Below, piece after piece: positions 34,521 to 43,336 of a stretch of 64,000 nt of DNA (within the stretch, counting starts at the first letter, position 1; each line of letters starts with the position of its first letter). A model generated the notes under the pieces. The model was not told where the DNA came from. It searched no databases and saw only the letters and a list, made by a program, of their open reading frames with translations. Position numbers and translations under genes: made by a program. This stretch comes from Neobacillus niacini. GTDB lineage: Bacteria > Bacillota > Bacilli > Bacillales > Cytobacillaceae. Where the stretch lies: positions 62,001-126,000 of the forward strand of contig NZ_JACWFG010000015.1 of assembly GCF_019749295.1 (NCBI RefSeq). The letters are read 5' to 3'.

Positions 34521-35744
34521 ATGGCATATCGGGTTTTATTACTAGTCATCTTCATATGTTTTCAGTTCTCAACAACAATGGTCAGTGCAGAAGTACCACT
34601 CTCTGCAGCCTTTATTCGCGACCACCAGCTTTGGATTAAACAAGGAGAAGATGAACTACAAGTGACAAAAGGACAATATGTGTATTCTCCGAAATGGTCC
34701 TATGATGGTCGTTTCATCGCTTATATTGATAGTGCTGAACAAGGAGAGAAATCGCAATTATTCATTTATGATACAAAAGCAAAGGAAAGCTACAAGCCTT
34801 ATGTAAGTATACAAACATCTAACTTTAAATGGTCACCAGTAAAAAATCAACTAGCCTATACTTCAGGCGGAGTATTGAATGTTACGAAAACCAAGGAGGG
34901 CAGACCGCTGGGTTTTGAAAATGTCTCTTTAGGTGTTAGTGATTTTGACTGGTTCCCAAATGGAAGAGAATTTATTGTTTCCTCACACGCAAATTTGCTG
35001 CCTACAGGATGGGGTCCTGTTCAGTTATTTAGGATTCCAGTGGATGCAAATCTTAATGGTAATAAAATGAGAGATTTCTACACGATTCAAAACAATACGT
35101 CTGATTTGTTTGGTATTTCTGCAGATTATTTTAAGTGGAGTTTTGATGGAAAATGGGTTAGTTTTTTAGCTACACCTACAGCATCCTGGTCAAACGATAG
35201 TAATACATTATGTGTTCTAACGTCTGAGGGAGAGCGATTTCATAAAATAGGAAATATGCTGGGCTATAAAGACTGGATGAAGTGGGCGCCATCAGCTAAT
35301 CAACTTGCTTATATTTCCGGAGAAGGCAGATTTTTCGTAGACAATAAGATGTCAAAGATAGCTGAAATGCCAAGTGCTGTTCAACAAAGGGAATATACAC
35401 CTAAAGGATTTGTAGACCTTGATTTAGAGTGGTTTTCCCCTGACAAGGTAATCGTAGCTCGTGCAAAAGAGAACAAGGAGTGGAAGGAGGGACCTGTTCC
35501 AACTATGTTTACCGCTCTTTATGCGATAAATATTAAATCGGAGGAACAGCAGCAGGTTACTTTTCCAAAAATGAACGAGTTCGATGTTGACCCCCAGGTA
35601 GTTGAATCCCACCTTATATGGTTTCGAAAAGAAGAGAAGGAAGATATGGGGAATGTATGGATAAAGGATTCATTAACAAGTCAAGAGAATATATGGCTTA
35701 AGGACGTTGATTCAGCACCCATTTTTCAAAGAAATAGTGAATAA
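34521..35744 (+). CDS. Secreted TolB-like beta-propeller protein
   Basis: A signal peptide (about residues 1-24, ending VSAE) is followed by repeated WD40/TolB-type blades, each with an SPKWSYDGRFIAYI-like motif (SPKWSYDG, KWSPVKNQLAYTSGG, DWFPNGREFIVSS, KWSFDGKWVSFLA, KWAPSANQLAYISG, EWFSPDKVIVAR). At 407 residues it can form a six-bladed propeller. It has no enzymatic domain; it is probably a cell-surface or secreted binding protein. It is monocistronic and has an AGGAGGG site. Confidence 0.85.
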   Translation: MAYRVLLLVIFICFQFSTTMVSAEVPLSAAFIRDHQLWIKQGEDELQVTKGQYVYSPKWSYDGRFIAYIDSAEQGEKSQLFIYDTKAKESYKPYVSIQTSNFKWSPVKNQLAYTSGGVLNVTKTKEGRPLGFENVSLGVSDFDWFPNGREFIVSSHANLLPTGWGPVQLFRIPVDANLNGNKMRDFYTIQNNTSDLFGISADYFKWSFDGKWVSFLATPTASWSNDSNTLCVLTSEGERFHKIGNMLGYKDWMKWAPSANQLAYISGEGRFFVDNKMSKIAEMPSAVQQREYTPKGFVDLDLEWFSPDKVIVARAKENKEWKEGPVPTMFTALYAINIKSEEQQQVTFPKMNEFDVDPQVVESHLIWFRKEEKEDMGNVWIKDSLTSQENIWLKDVDSAPIFQRNSE

Positions 35745-35824
35745 TTTTAAATTGATGCACAAATTATGTGAATAATCATATAGTAGCTTCTGTGAGAATT
35801 TTTTTTGGAAGGAAGTTTGTACAG

Positions 35825-35956
35825 ATGAAAGACATCCAATTAACAACTAAAAATGATGGCAACCATGGAGGAAACGGTTATAAAATTATCGAGATAAACG
35901 TAAGTGATCCATCTGAAAATACTTTTGCCGTAGTGACTCCTATAAAAATGAAATAA
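35825..35956 (+). CDS. Possible small protein, 43 aa
   Basis: The ATG at 35825 follows GGAAGGAAG by about 8 nt. The product (starts MKDIQLTTKNDGNHGGNGYK, ends VTPIKMK) is hydrophilic without a recognised motif. A longer in-frame start at 35768 is less likely. Coding status is uncertain, as only the ribosome site and the composition support it. Confidence 0.45.
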   Translation: MKDIQLTTKNDGNHGGNGYKIIEINVSDPSENTFAVVTPIKMK

Positions 35957-36031
35957 GAGATCTATGTTTTAATATACGGGAATGGATTAACTGATAGTAA
36001 ATTAATACGAATTGTATTATCAACCGAACGA

Positions 36032-36055
36032 GGCTGCCAGCATGGTGGTCTTTTT
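36032..36055 (+). terminator. Probable terminator
   Basis: GGCTGCCA (36032-36039) pairs with TGGTGGTC (36043-36050) using three wobble pairs around a 3-nt loop and is followed by T5. It precedes the murG-like gene. Confidence 0.5.
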
Positions 36056-36162
36056 CTATGGTATATATCGTATAGGTAGTTTAGAAGAAATGATGAATTT
36101 ACCCCTTAAAACAACGTATAATGAATACAACAAAATTTCTGAATAACCCTATAGGAGGATTT

Positions 36163-37227
36163 ATGTCGAAAAAGAAAATTGTCTTTACAGGTGGTGGATC
36201 GGCAGGGCATGTAACGCCAAATCTGGCCATTATTAATGAGTTGAGTAAGGATTGGGAGATCTTTTATATTGGTTCTAAAAAAGGGATTGAAAAGGAATTA
36301 ATACAAAAAATAAACATTCCTTATTATGGGATAAGCAGTGGGAAGCTTAGAAGATATATTGATTTTGAAAATTTTATTGATATGTTTAGAGTGATAAAAG
36401 GTTGTTTTGAAGCAAGAAGGATTCTTAGAAAAATAAAACCTACTTTACTTTTCTCTAAAGGAGGGTTTGTGTCAGTTCCTGTCATCTTAGCTGCTAAGTC
36501 CTTACGTATCCCTATTTTTATACATGAAAGTGACATGACACCAGGATTAGCTAATAAAATTTCTCAAAGATTTGCAACAAGGATTTTCACCTCATTTGAA
36601 GAAACAAAAGCATTCTTTCCCGAACTGATAACAACTGCTATCGGTTCTCCGATTCGAAAGGAGATTTTAAGCGGTTCCGCAGAAAAAGGAAGAGCGTTTC
36701 TAGGATTCGATAAAAAACGTCCAATTATAACGATTATGGGTGGAAGTTTAGGTGCTAGAAAAATAAATGAAGTAGTCCGAGAATCGTTGAAAGAACTAAC
36801 TGAACATTTCCAGGTTGTTCATTTATGCGGAAAAAATAATAGAGATGATTCTTTAGCTAATTATCCTGGGTATAGACAATTTGAATATGTACATGATGAG
36901 TTATCAGATATATTGGCTGCTACTGAGATGGTTATTACGAGGGGCGGTTCAAATGCAATCTTTGAATTTCTAGCTCTAAATATTCCTATGCTTATTATTC
37001 CATTAGGTTTAGATCAAAGTCGAGGAGACCAGATTTTAAATGCACGGGCATTTCAAGATAAGGGATACTCCCTAACTCTTGAAGAAGAGAAGCTTACTAG
37101 TAAAACCTTGATGGAATATGTAGATAACGTCCACTCTAACAGTAATAAGTTCAAGAAGAATATGAAAGATTCTAAGAAGGGTGAAGCCATTCAATTACTG
37201 ATATCTGAAATAAATAAGGTGAACTAA
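36163..37227 (+). CDS. murG: MurG-type UDP-GlcNAc transferase, stand-alone copy
   Basis: MurG adds GlcNAc to lipid I to form lipid II on the inner membrane face. The product has 354 residues and the GT28 hallmarks: FTGGGSAGHVTPN (N-terminal G loop), LFSKGGFVSVPVILAA, HESDMTPGLANKI, a second glycine loop IMGGSLGARKINE, and the donor-site region VITRGGSNAIFEFLALNIPML. ATG 36163 follows AGGAGG; the frame upstream to 36121 has no homology. It is not in a dcw cluster and most resembles the second MurG found in the B. cereus group. Confidence 0.9.
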   Translation: MSKKKIVFTGGGSAGHVTPNLAIINELSKDWEIFYIGSKKGIEKELIQKINIPYYGISSGKLRRYIDFENFIDMFRVIKGCFEARRILRKIKPTLLFSKGGFVSVPVILAAKSLRIPIFIHESDMTPGLANKISQRFATRIFTSFEETKAFFPELITTAIGSPIRKEILSGSAEKGRAFLGFDKKRPIITIMGGSLGARKINEVVRESLKELTEHFQVVHLCGKNNRDDSLANYPGYRQFEYVHDELSDILAATEMVITRGGSNAIFEFLALNIPMLIIPLGLDQSRGDQILNARAFQDKGYSLTLEEEKLTSKTLMEYVDNVHSNSNKFKKNMKDSKKGEAIQLLISEINKVN

Positions 37228-37409
37228 TTACTGAAGAGTCCGATAATGGACTTAATCCTCGTTGTAATTGTGACAACTTTATGAAATTGTGTCCTAGCAT
37301 TAATAAACACATAAATATAGTGTTAATATGAGTAAGTTGGTGTGGGTTTTAACACAATTAACGAATGAAAAATTAGACCTACATGAGTCAGGTTGAAAGG
37401 AGTCATATC

Positions 37410-37988
37410 TTGAAAAAAATCATCTTAATTTTGTTTTGTACTTTGATACTGTTACCTTCATTTGTTCATGCACACACAAGTTTATCCTCTTCCAATCCAG
37501 CAGAAGGACAAGTGGTAAAAGAGGATCTTGAACAAATTATCCTTACTTTTGGTACCCCGATTGAGGTATTAAGCACCATGGATTTGGTGAAGGATGGAAA
37601 TGTCATCCCATTAGAGGACATCAAAGTTGAAAATAAGCAATTACTTGGGACAATTGCAAAGCCATTAGAAAATGGATCATACATAATTCAATGGAAAATT
37701 GTTGGGGAAGATGGTCATCCGATAAAAGGTGAAATCAATTTTGTAGTTGAGATGGCTCAAAATGGGCCAGAACCTACACCAGATACACCTGAGGAAACTG
37801 AAGCAAATAAAGAAGATAAAAATGAAAAAAATCAAATTGAACCCATGAAGGATGAACAAAATATCGCTTCTGATACATCAGAAGAAAATGATGAACAAAA
37901 TAATAACAGTATGTTAATTACAGTTTTTATTATTTTAATCGTTATATTTGGTATTGTTCTTTTGATGTTCACTCGGAAGAAGCGATAG
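37410..37988 (+). CDS. copC: CopC-domain copper resistance protein, membrane-anchored
   Basis: A signal peptide ends at VHAH, giving a mature N-terminal His (HTSLSSSNPAEGQVV), the copper ligand of CopC. A CopC beta-sandwich follows (ILTFGTPIEV, then IIQWKIVGEDGHPIKGEINF, with a second conserved His). A Glu/Asn-rich linker and a C-terminal transmembrane helix (MLITVFIILIVIFGIVLLMF) with a positive tail anchor it outside. The TTG at 37410 is 7 nt after AAAGGAG. It forms an operon with the YcnI-like gene, a pair that in B. subtilis (ycnJ-ycnI) is tied to copper acquisition. Confidence 0.85.
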   Translation: MKKIILILFCTLILLPSFVHAHTSLSSSNPAEGQVVKEDLEQIILTFGTPIEVLSTMDLVKDGNVIPLEDIKVENKQLLGTIAKPLENGSYIIQWKIVGEDGHPIKGEINFVVEMAQNGPEPTPDTPEETEANKEDKNEKNQIEPMKDEQNIASDTSEENDEQNNNSMLITVFIILIVIFGIVLLMFTRKKR

Positions 37989-38016
37989 GTAAATAGTGGA
38001 AGGGAAGATTTCTAAA

Positions 38017-38658
38017 TTGAAAAAAATGATAAGTTCATTGGTATTAATGCTCGCTGCATTTTCCGTTTTTGCTGGGATTGCAAGTGCTCATGTAACGGTA
38101 CTGCCTAAGGAAACAACTCAGGGAAGCTATGAAGTATTCACCGTTAGAGTTCCATCTGAGAATGAATCAGTATCGACTACGCAAGTAAAAGTCGTAATTT
38201 CACCAGATGTAAATATCACTCGATTTGAACCAAAGCCAGGCTGGAAATATGAGCTAGAAAGAGATGGTTCAGATAAGATAACAAGTGTAACATGGATTGC
38301 AGAAGGTAGCGGCCTAGCACCTACAGAGTTCGGGCATTTTAACATGCAAGGAAAAGTAGCTGACGGTGCAACTGAAATTGTTTGGAAGGCTTACCAGATT
38401 TACCAGGATGGAAGCGTAGTAGAGTGGTTGGGTGCACAAGATGCAGAAAAACCTGCTTCAGTGACCATTGTTAATCCAAAACCAGCTGACGGTTCTGACG
38501 AACACCATAGTCCTGTTACACAAGAGGAAGACAAAAAGGAGCAAACCCACGAAGAAGTGAAAGAAACAACTAGCCCTTCGAATGCTCCACTGTATGTATC
38601 GATTGCAGCTCTAATTGCAGGGTTGTTAGCTCTTGTTATTTCACTTAAAAAAGCATAA
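38017..38658 (+). CDS. ycnI: YcnI-family (DUF1775) copper-binding protein
   Basis: A signal peptide ends at ASAH, so the mature protein starts HVTVLPKETTQG. This N-terminal His, and the conserved Trp/Glu in the domain (PGWKYELERDG, WIAEGSGLAPTEFGHF), bind Cu(II) in YcnI. An Asp/Glu-rich linker and a C-terminal membrane helix (LYVSIAALIAGLLALVISL) follow. The TTG 38017 start follows AAGGGAAG; GTG 37996 is an alternative. The gene directly follows copC and ends at a strong terminator. Confidence 0.9.
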   Translation: MKKMISSLVLMLAAFSVFAGIASAHVTVLPKETTQGSYEVFTVRVPSENESVSTTQVKVVISPDVNITRFEPKPGWKYELERDGSDKITSVTWIAEGSGLAPTEFGHFNMQGKVADGATEIVWKAYQIYQDGSVVEWLGAQDAEKPASVTIVNPKPADGSDEHHSPVTQEEDKKEQTHEEVKETTSPSNAPLYVSIAALIAGLLALVISLKKA

Positions 38659-38668
38659 TTTTATCCTT

Positions 38669-38705
38669 AAAAGACAAGAAGTTTGATGTTCTTGTCTTTT
38701 TTCTT
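38669..38705 (+). terminator. Intrinsic terminator of copC-ycnI
   Basis: AAAAGACAAGAA (38669-38680) and TTCTTGTCTTTT (38689-38700) form a perfect 12-bp stem and continue into TTC. Confidence 0.9.
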
Positions 38706-38843
38706 TAGAGGAGCAAAATAAAGCCTTATTATATTGACTAAAAAATCATAAATCTGTTAAAAAAATAGTAAAATCAAAAATTATAACATTTCATTAATAG
38801 GTGAATAGGATATCGTGATGAAAATTTGAAAGGAATGATCAAA

Positions 38844-39428
38844 ATGTACTATGTACCTTATTCATATCCCTATCCATATTCCAATCCCTATTACTACAAT
38901 GTCCCAACGTATAATGTCTATAGACACCCTATTTATGGGGGATATCAAAATGAGTTAGATTATGCAAACCAATACGGATACTGGCAATCCTTTAATACAG
39001 CAAGAAACATTGACATAAAAGATTATGGAAAAGAACCATTTGTCGTAAATATTGACGATGCTACACAGCAAAACAATACATTTCGTACAGCCTTATGGAC
39101 AGGGGAGCATTTGCAGGTCACGTTAATGAGTATTAATGTTGGGGAAGACATTGGTTTAGAAAATCATCCAAATACGGATCAATTCTTACGTGTGGAAGCG
39201 GGGGAAGGAATCGTTCAAATGGGTGACACACAAGATAATTTAACTTTCCAAGCACAAGTTTCGGATGATTTTGCCATTATGATACCTGCTGGGAAATGGC
39301 ATAATGTAACCAATACAGGAAATACCCCTCTGAAACTATATTCCATTTATGCACCGGCTGAACATCCATTTGGTACGGTTCATAGGACCAAAGCAGAAGC
39401 AATGGCTGCTGAAGGAAATCATGATTAA
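38844..39428 (+). CDS. Cupin-domain protein with Tyr/Pro-rich N-terminus
   Basis: ATG 38844 follows AAAGGAATG. The first 35 residues are a Tyr/Pro repeat (YVPYSYPYPYSNPYYYN), like spore coat or cell-surface proteins. A cupin beta-barrel follows, with a motif-1 region (VTLMSINVGEDIGLENHPNTDQFLRVEAGEG) and motif-2 region (IPAGKWHNVTNTG) carrying the usual metal ligands. The 194-residue size suggests a single cupin. A spore-coat location is plausible but unproven. Confidence 0.85.
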   Translation: MYYVPYSYPYPYSNPYYYNVPTYNVYRHPIYGGYQNELDYANQYGYWQSFNTARNIDIKDYGKEPFVVNIDDATQQNNTFRTALWTGEHLQVTLMSINVGEDIGLENHPNTDQFLRVEAGEGIVQMGDTQDNLTFQAQVSDDFAIMIPAGKWHNVTNTGNTPLKLYSIYAPAEHPFGTVHRTKAEAMAAEGNHD

Positions 39429-39437
39429 ACCAAAAAG

Positions 39438-39461
39438 ATGCATCCGATTATTCGGATGCAT
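39438..39461 (+). terminator. Hairpin terminator shared by convergent genes
   Basis: ATGCATCCGA (39438-39447) is complementary to TCGGATGCAT (39452-39461). The hairpin overlaps the stop codon of the convergent minus-strand gene. Confidence 0.7.
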
Positions 39462-39660
39462 ACTTAATTATTCCATGTAAATAAACGGAGTATTCTCGCT
39501 GAACACATTCTCTTACCTTAATTTTTCCTTCACTTTCTAACTCTCCAACCCAACCTTCAATCTTTTTTTCATCCTCTTTTGAAGCTTTAGGAATCTCAGT
39601 TGAAAACAAATTACTTCGACTAGCATTACGCAGATTTTTTAATAAACCTATTTTATTCAT
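39448..39660 (-). CDS. Hypothetical protein, 70 aa
   Basis: The ATG at 39660 follows AAAGGGG. The product is helical and charged (EDEKKIEGWVGELESEGKIK), with a small C-terminal winged-helix-like segment (VRECVQREYSVYLHGIIKY). No family was recognised. Its last codons overlap the terminator hairpin of the cupin gene. Confidence 0.65.
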   Translation of the reverse strand: MNKIGLLKNLRNASRSNLFSTEIPKASKEDEKKIEGWVGELESEGKIKVRECVQREYSVYLHGIIKYASE

Positions 39661-39839
39661 TGGGCCAACCCCTTTAACTAGTATTTCGACATTAAGTACG
39701 TTTTCTCCTTTGAATTCAGCTCAATATCTTAATTTATCTAAATTCTAATTTTCATAGAAAGTTGAGTTTATTTCAATTTTGAAAAAATTACTCTAAAATT
39801 AAGTAAGGAAATAACCTTCAACCAAAAAGGAGTGTTGGA

Positions 39840-40133
39840 ATGCAAGCCTCTGATAAAAATTTGAAAATCTGCAAAAAAGGGCACAAATTTTACAAAAGCA
39901 GTGATTGTCCAAGCTGTCCGACATGTGAGTCAGAACGAAAACCTGAAAGTGGGTTCCTTACAGTGCTCTCAGCACCTGCAAGACGTGCATTGGAACACAA
40001 TGGAGTCACCTCTTTACAGAAGCTATCAACGTGTAGTGAAAAGGAGATATTAAAATTTCATGGAATGGGACCGGCTTCCTTACCCAAACTCAGGTTAGCT
40101 TTGGAGGAAGAAGGACTATCTTTCAGAGACTAA
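39840..40133 (+). CDS. Zinc-ribbon plus RNA polymerase alpha-CTD-like protein
   Basis: Residues 10-32 hold a zinc-ribbon-like cysteine set (CKKGHKFYKSSDCPSCPTC). Residues 40-97 form a helix-hairpin-helix domain like the RNA polymerase alpha C-terminal domain (LSAPARRALEHNGVTSLQKL, then ILKFHGMGPASLPKLRLAL). Such 90-100 aa proteins are common in Bacillus and are annotated by that domain; a DNA-binding or transcription-linked role is inferred. An AAAAGGAG site precedes the ATG. Confidence 0.85.
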   Translation: MQASDKNLKICKKGHKFYKSSDCPSCPTCESERKPESGFLTVLSAPARRALEHNGVTSLQKLSTCSEKEILKFHGMGPASLPKLRLALEEEGLSFRD

Positions 40134-40203
40134 TCATGGTATTAGGCGTTTGTTACTTATCAAAATTTTGAATGTTGGCTATAAAAGGGGACATAATCGT
40201 AAA

Positions 40204-40225
40204 CCCCAAAGCACAAGCTTTGGGG
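40204..40225. terminator. Hairpin between convergent genes
   Basis: CCCCAAAGC (40204-40212) and GCTTTGGGG (40217-40225) form a perfect 9-bp stem with a 4-nt loop; T-tracts are short on both strands. Confidence 0.65.
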
Positions 40226-40240
40226 TGGACTGCTGCTATA

Positions 40241-40762
40241 TCATTCTTCTACTGGATTTTTGGGTCCGTTAAGGTTTAATTGATAAAAAGCCAGGTCAAG
40301 CCATTTATTAAATTTATAGCCTGCTGCCTTAATCGTTCCTGAATGTTCAAAGCCAACATTCTTGTGCATGGCAATACTTTTTTCATTTGCTGCGTCGATT
40401 CCGGCAATTAATGTCCTATACTCCCTTTCATTGGCAATCGCAATGATTTCTTTCAATAAGGAAGTGGCAATCCCTTTTCGCTGATAATTTGGATCTACAT
40501 AAATGGAATGCTCAATCGAATATTTGTAGGCTGGCCATGGCCTGAAGGGGCCGAATGTGGCAAATCCAACGGCCTTATGATCCAGTTCATACACAATTAC
40601 AGGATAACCTTCTTCCATTTTTTGTTTGTACCAAATCTGTCTGCTTTCAAGGGTTTGAGCCTTATACGTATAAACAGCAGTCGTATTTAGGACTGCATCG
40701 TTATAGATATTTAATATATTCTGTAAATCCTCTTCATTTGCAAATCTTATCACATCTTGCAC
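40241..40762 (-). CDS. GNAT N-acetyltransferase (phosphinothricin acetyltransferase-like)
   Basis: The 173-residue product fits the PAT/Bar/YwnH group: IRFANEEDLQNILNIYNDAV, VGFATFGPFRPWPAYKYSIEHSIYV, the acetyl-CoA loop YQRKGIATSLL, and the C-terminal AMHKNVGFEHSGTIKAAGYKFNKWLDLAFYQ. It would acetylate an amino-acid-like small molecule. It is monocistronic. Confidence 0.88.
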   Translation of the reverse strand: MQDVIRFANEEDLQNILNIYNDAVLNTTAVYTYKAQTLESRQIWYKQKMEEGYPVIVYELDHKAVGFATFGPFRPWPAYKYSIEHSIYVDPNYQRKGIATSLLKEIIAIANEREYRTLIAGIDAANEKSIAMHKNVGFEHSGTIKAAGYKFNKWLDLAFYQLNLNGPKNPVEE

Positions 40763-40818
40763 CCCTAAATTTGAGTATGGGCTAAATTATATCAGTGATA
40801 AGAGAATTTGAAAATATT

Positions 40819-41796
40819 TTATATTCCTCCTACTTTAATAACCACTTTTCCTTGTGCATGCCCTTGTTCAAAGTACCTGAACGCTTCTGAAAGATCACTC
40901 AACTTATATTTTCTATCGATAACTGGTTTTACTTTCCCAGATTCAACAAGTTCCTTTAAAGCGTTCAAATCCTTTTGATTTTGTCTTTGTAAAAAAGTGC
41001 CCACTTTTTTATTTGAGGTTTTTGCTATCCAAGGACCCTGGAGCATTGCTTGGAACATTTGAGACTCAGAACCGCCGATGTGAACAAAAGTGCCATTAGG
41101 AGCTAATGTACGCTTATAATCTGAAATCGATTGATGTCCATTAACCCCAACAATAAGATCATATTTCTGATTGTTATTCGTAAAACTTTCCTTGGTATAA
41201 TCAATGGAATAATCTGCTCCTAATGATTGTAATATCTCTAAATTTCTCGTACTGCACACACCTGTTACCTGTGCTCCAAATGATTTCGCAATTTGAACGG
41301 CAAATGTACCCACACCGCCAGAAGCTCCATTAATCAATACTTTTTGTCCAGGTTGAATGTTGCCTTTATCTCGTAATCCTTGTAAGGCTGTGGCACCAGC
41401 CATTGGCACGGCAGCGGCTTCCTCATAGGAAAGATTGGAAGGTTTTAAAGCTAAAGCATGAGCAGGAACACAAACATATTCGGCAAATCCGCCCCAACCA
41501 CAACTTGATAGGTCCCCAAAAACTTCATCGCCAATCTGAAACTGGGTAACATCCTTACCCACAGCTTCCACCTGTCCTGCAATGTCACCACCTGGTATAG
41601 AGTATTTTGGTTTTAGCAGACCAAAAGCGAAGCGAGCTAAGAAAGGCTTTCCTTTTAATAGAACTAGGTTTCCATAATTCAAGGATGCAGCATGAACTCT
41701 AACCAATACTTGGTTATCGTTAGGAATAGGATTTTCAACTTCTGTTAATTCAAGGACATCAGGTGGACCATATTTTTTAGTAATGATTGCCTTCAT
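40819..41796 (-). CDS. Zinc-independent quinone oxidoreductase-like MDR protein
   Basis: ATG 41796 follows AGGAGG. The 325-residue medium-chain dehydrogenase/reductase has the N-terminal MKAIITKKYGPPDVLEL, and the Rossmann motif INGASGGVGTFAVQIAK. It lacks the GHE catalytic-zinc motif (GGDIAGQVEAVG instead), as in quinone oxidoreductases (QOR/YogA-like). It probably reduces quinones or enones with NADPH. The substrate is unknown. Confidence 0.88.
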   Translation of the reverse strand: MKAIITKKYGPPDVLELTEVENPIPNDNQVLVRVHAASLNYGNLVLLKGKPFLARFAFGLLKPKYSIPGGDIAGQVEAVGKDVTQFQIGDEVFGDLSSCGWGGFAEYVCVPAHALALKPSNLSYEEAAAVPMAGATALQGLRDKGNIQPGQKVLINGASGGVGTFAVQIAKSFGAQVTGVCSTRNLEILQSLGADYSIDYTKESFTNNNQKYDLIVGVNGHQSISDYKRTLAPNGTFVHIGGSESQMFQAMLQGPWIAKTSNKKVGTFLQRQNQKDLNALKELVESGKVKPVIDRKYKLSDLSEAFRYFEQGHAQGKVVIKVGGI

Positions 41797-41957
41797 TTTT
41801 GCCCTCCTAAAATAAAACACCTAATATTGAAGATATTCTGACCGGAGAAAATTCAATACTTGAATTATATTATTATTTCGAGTTTTCTTTAAAACTTGAT
41901 ATAATCGTTAAAGAATAGTAAGCAAAAAAAGTCCAAAGACAAAAGGATGGGAATACA

Positions 41958-42365
41958 ATGGATAAAAAAATATCACTCATTCATTCTACAAAGTTAGCTC
42001 AAGTTGATTATGCCTATGCTAGCCGCGTGCCTGCTGGGTTGGATTTATTATTTTTAGCGGGAGCATGTCCCTTAACGAATGAAGGAGTCGTTCCTGAATC
42101 TAGTGATTATGAGCTTCAGGCAAACCTTTGTGTGGAGAATTTGAAAGAGGCATTGAAAGAATGCGGCGCCACGTTGAAGGATGTAGTCTATACTAGAGTT
42201 CTCGTAGCCACTCAAAACCAGGCTGATTTGGTGACCGCTTGGGAAACAATAAGAAAAGAGTTTGGCGCCCATGATGTCCCAAGTACATTATCAGGGGTTA
42301 CAGTATTGGGATATCGTAATCAATTAGTAGAACTTGAGGCAGTCGCTGCTGTAGAGAATAAATAA
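41958..42365 (+). CDS. RidA/YjgF-family protein
   Basis: The 135-residue chorismate-mutase-like fold protein has the RidA pattern: YAYASRVPAGLDLLFLAGACPL, ENLKEALKECGATLKDVVYTRVLVAT, and a C-terminal LVELEAVAAV. The substrate-binding Arg of true RidA (RV near position 105) appears as YTRVLV. Members hydrolyse reactive imines/enamines; this divergent subgroup has no known substrate. It has an AAAGGATGG site. Confidence 0.88.
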   Translation: MDKKISLIHSTKLAQVDYAYASRVPAGLDLLFLAGACPLTNEGVVPESSDYELQANLCVENLKEALKECGATLKDVVYTRVLVATQNQADLVTAWETIRKEFGAHDVPSTLSGVTVLGYRNQLVELEAVAAVENK

Positions 42366-42415
42366 TTGAAGGGGAACATGTTGGCGTTCCCCAACTAAAT
42401 TGAGGAGATATTGAT

Positions 42416-42865
42416 ATGCAGAAAAACAAAATCATCATTACTGAATATGACCCAAAGTATGCCGAACAAATCGTGCAAATGTGGAGAGAGAGCAAAGAAA
42501 GTGCTATTGGTCAGAAAGAAATTCACAGTTTTGAAAATCACGTAAACTTCCTAAATACTATCTTGGCTAAACAATTTCAAATTGAATTAGTATTAATGGA
42601 TTATAAAGTTGTAGGAATGATTGCGTATAATGACAGCGAGATAAGCCAGTTATATATTGATAATGATTACCAAGAAATTGGCCTAGGGAAAACATTACTA
42701 GATAAGGCAAAACGCAATTCAAAGGGAAGATTGACTTTATATACGTTTGAAGTTAACAAGATTGCCCAACGATTCTATGAAAAACATGGATTTAAAGTGA
42801 TTGGCAGAGGGCATGAAAATGAAGAGAATCTAGCAGATATTTTATACGAATGGGAATCCAATTAA
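42416..42865 (+). CDS. GNAT N-acetyltransferase
   Basis: The 149-residue GCN5-type fold protein has the acetyl-CoA motif YQEIGLGKTLLDKAK and the C-terminal FEVNKIAQRFYEKHGFKVIG. A TGAGGAG site lies before the ATG. The gap to ridA is 50 bp and holds only a weak hairpin without T-run (42369-42390), so the two could share a transcript. The substrate is unknown. Confidence 0.85.
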   Translation: MQKNKIIITEYDPKYAEQIVQMWRESKESAIGQKEIHSFENHVNFLNTILAKQFQIELVLMDYKVVGMIAYNDSEISQLYIDNDYQEIGLGKTLLDKAKRNSKGRLTLYTFEVNKIAQRFYEKHGFKVIGRGHENEENLADILYEWESN

Positions 42866-43019
42866 TTCACTATCGCATGCCATTGTAACTCCCACTATTT
42901 TCTAATTATTCACTATTATTTTCCTATTCCGCCTATTATGGAAGCGCTTTTATGTGAAGCTGTTCACATGTATAATATGAGTGTAAGCAGTTCATTAACC
43001 GTAACTGGAGGAAATCAAG

Positions 43020-43169
43020 ATGCTGACAGAATTATTTCTTGAATTCAAAAACTGGTGGTTTGGCGAGTCAATGTATAATGAAGAGATAGAAGAGTTTGAG
43101 CGGATTGAATCCAAGCATACAAGAGTTCATCATGATGAAGATATATTTGAAATGATACGAGTACATTAA
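43020..43169 (+). CDS. Small hypothetical protein, 49 aa
   Basis: A GGAGG site lies 8 nt before ATG 43020 and a strong terminator follows 15 nt after the stop. The product starts MLTELFLEFKNWWFGE and is acidic with a His-rich end (VHHDED, VH). It has a short amphipathic N-terminal helix and no membrane span. Gene structure is convincing despite the size; the function is unknown. Confidence 0.7.
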   Translation: MLTELFLEFKNWWFGESMYNEEIEEFERIESKHTRVHHDEDIFEMIRVH

Positions 43170-43184
43170 ATTACATTACATTCC

Positions 43185-43221
43185 AAAGAAGACATCTAAT
43201 TTAGAAGTCTTCTTTTTTTAT
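43185..43221 (+). terminator. Intrinsic terminator
   Basis: AAAGAAGAC (43185-43193) and GTCTTCTTT (43207-43215) pair, with further pairing of TCTAA with TTAGA inside, and run into T5. Confidence 0.9.
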
Positions 43222-43336
43222 TCTGAGATTGATAAAATTCATAATCTGTTTGATTTTAGAAGGATTGTAGTCCATATATCTATGTTATTGTTAATTTACT
43301 AAGTACTATAATCTATACATCCTTGGAGGTTACAAT

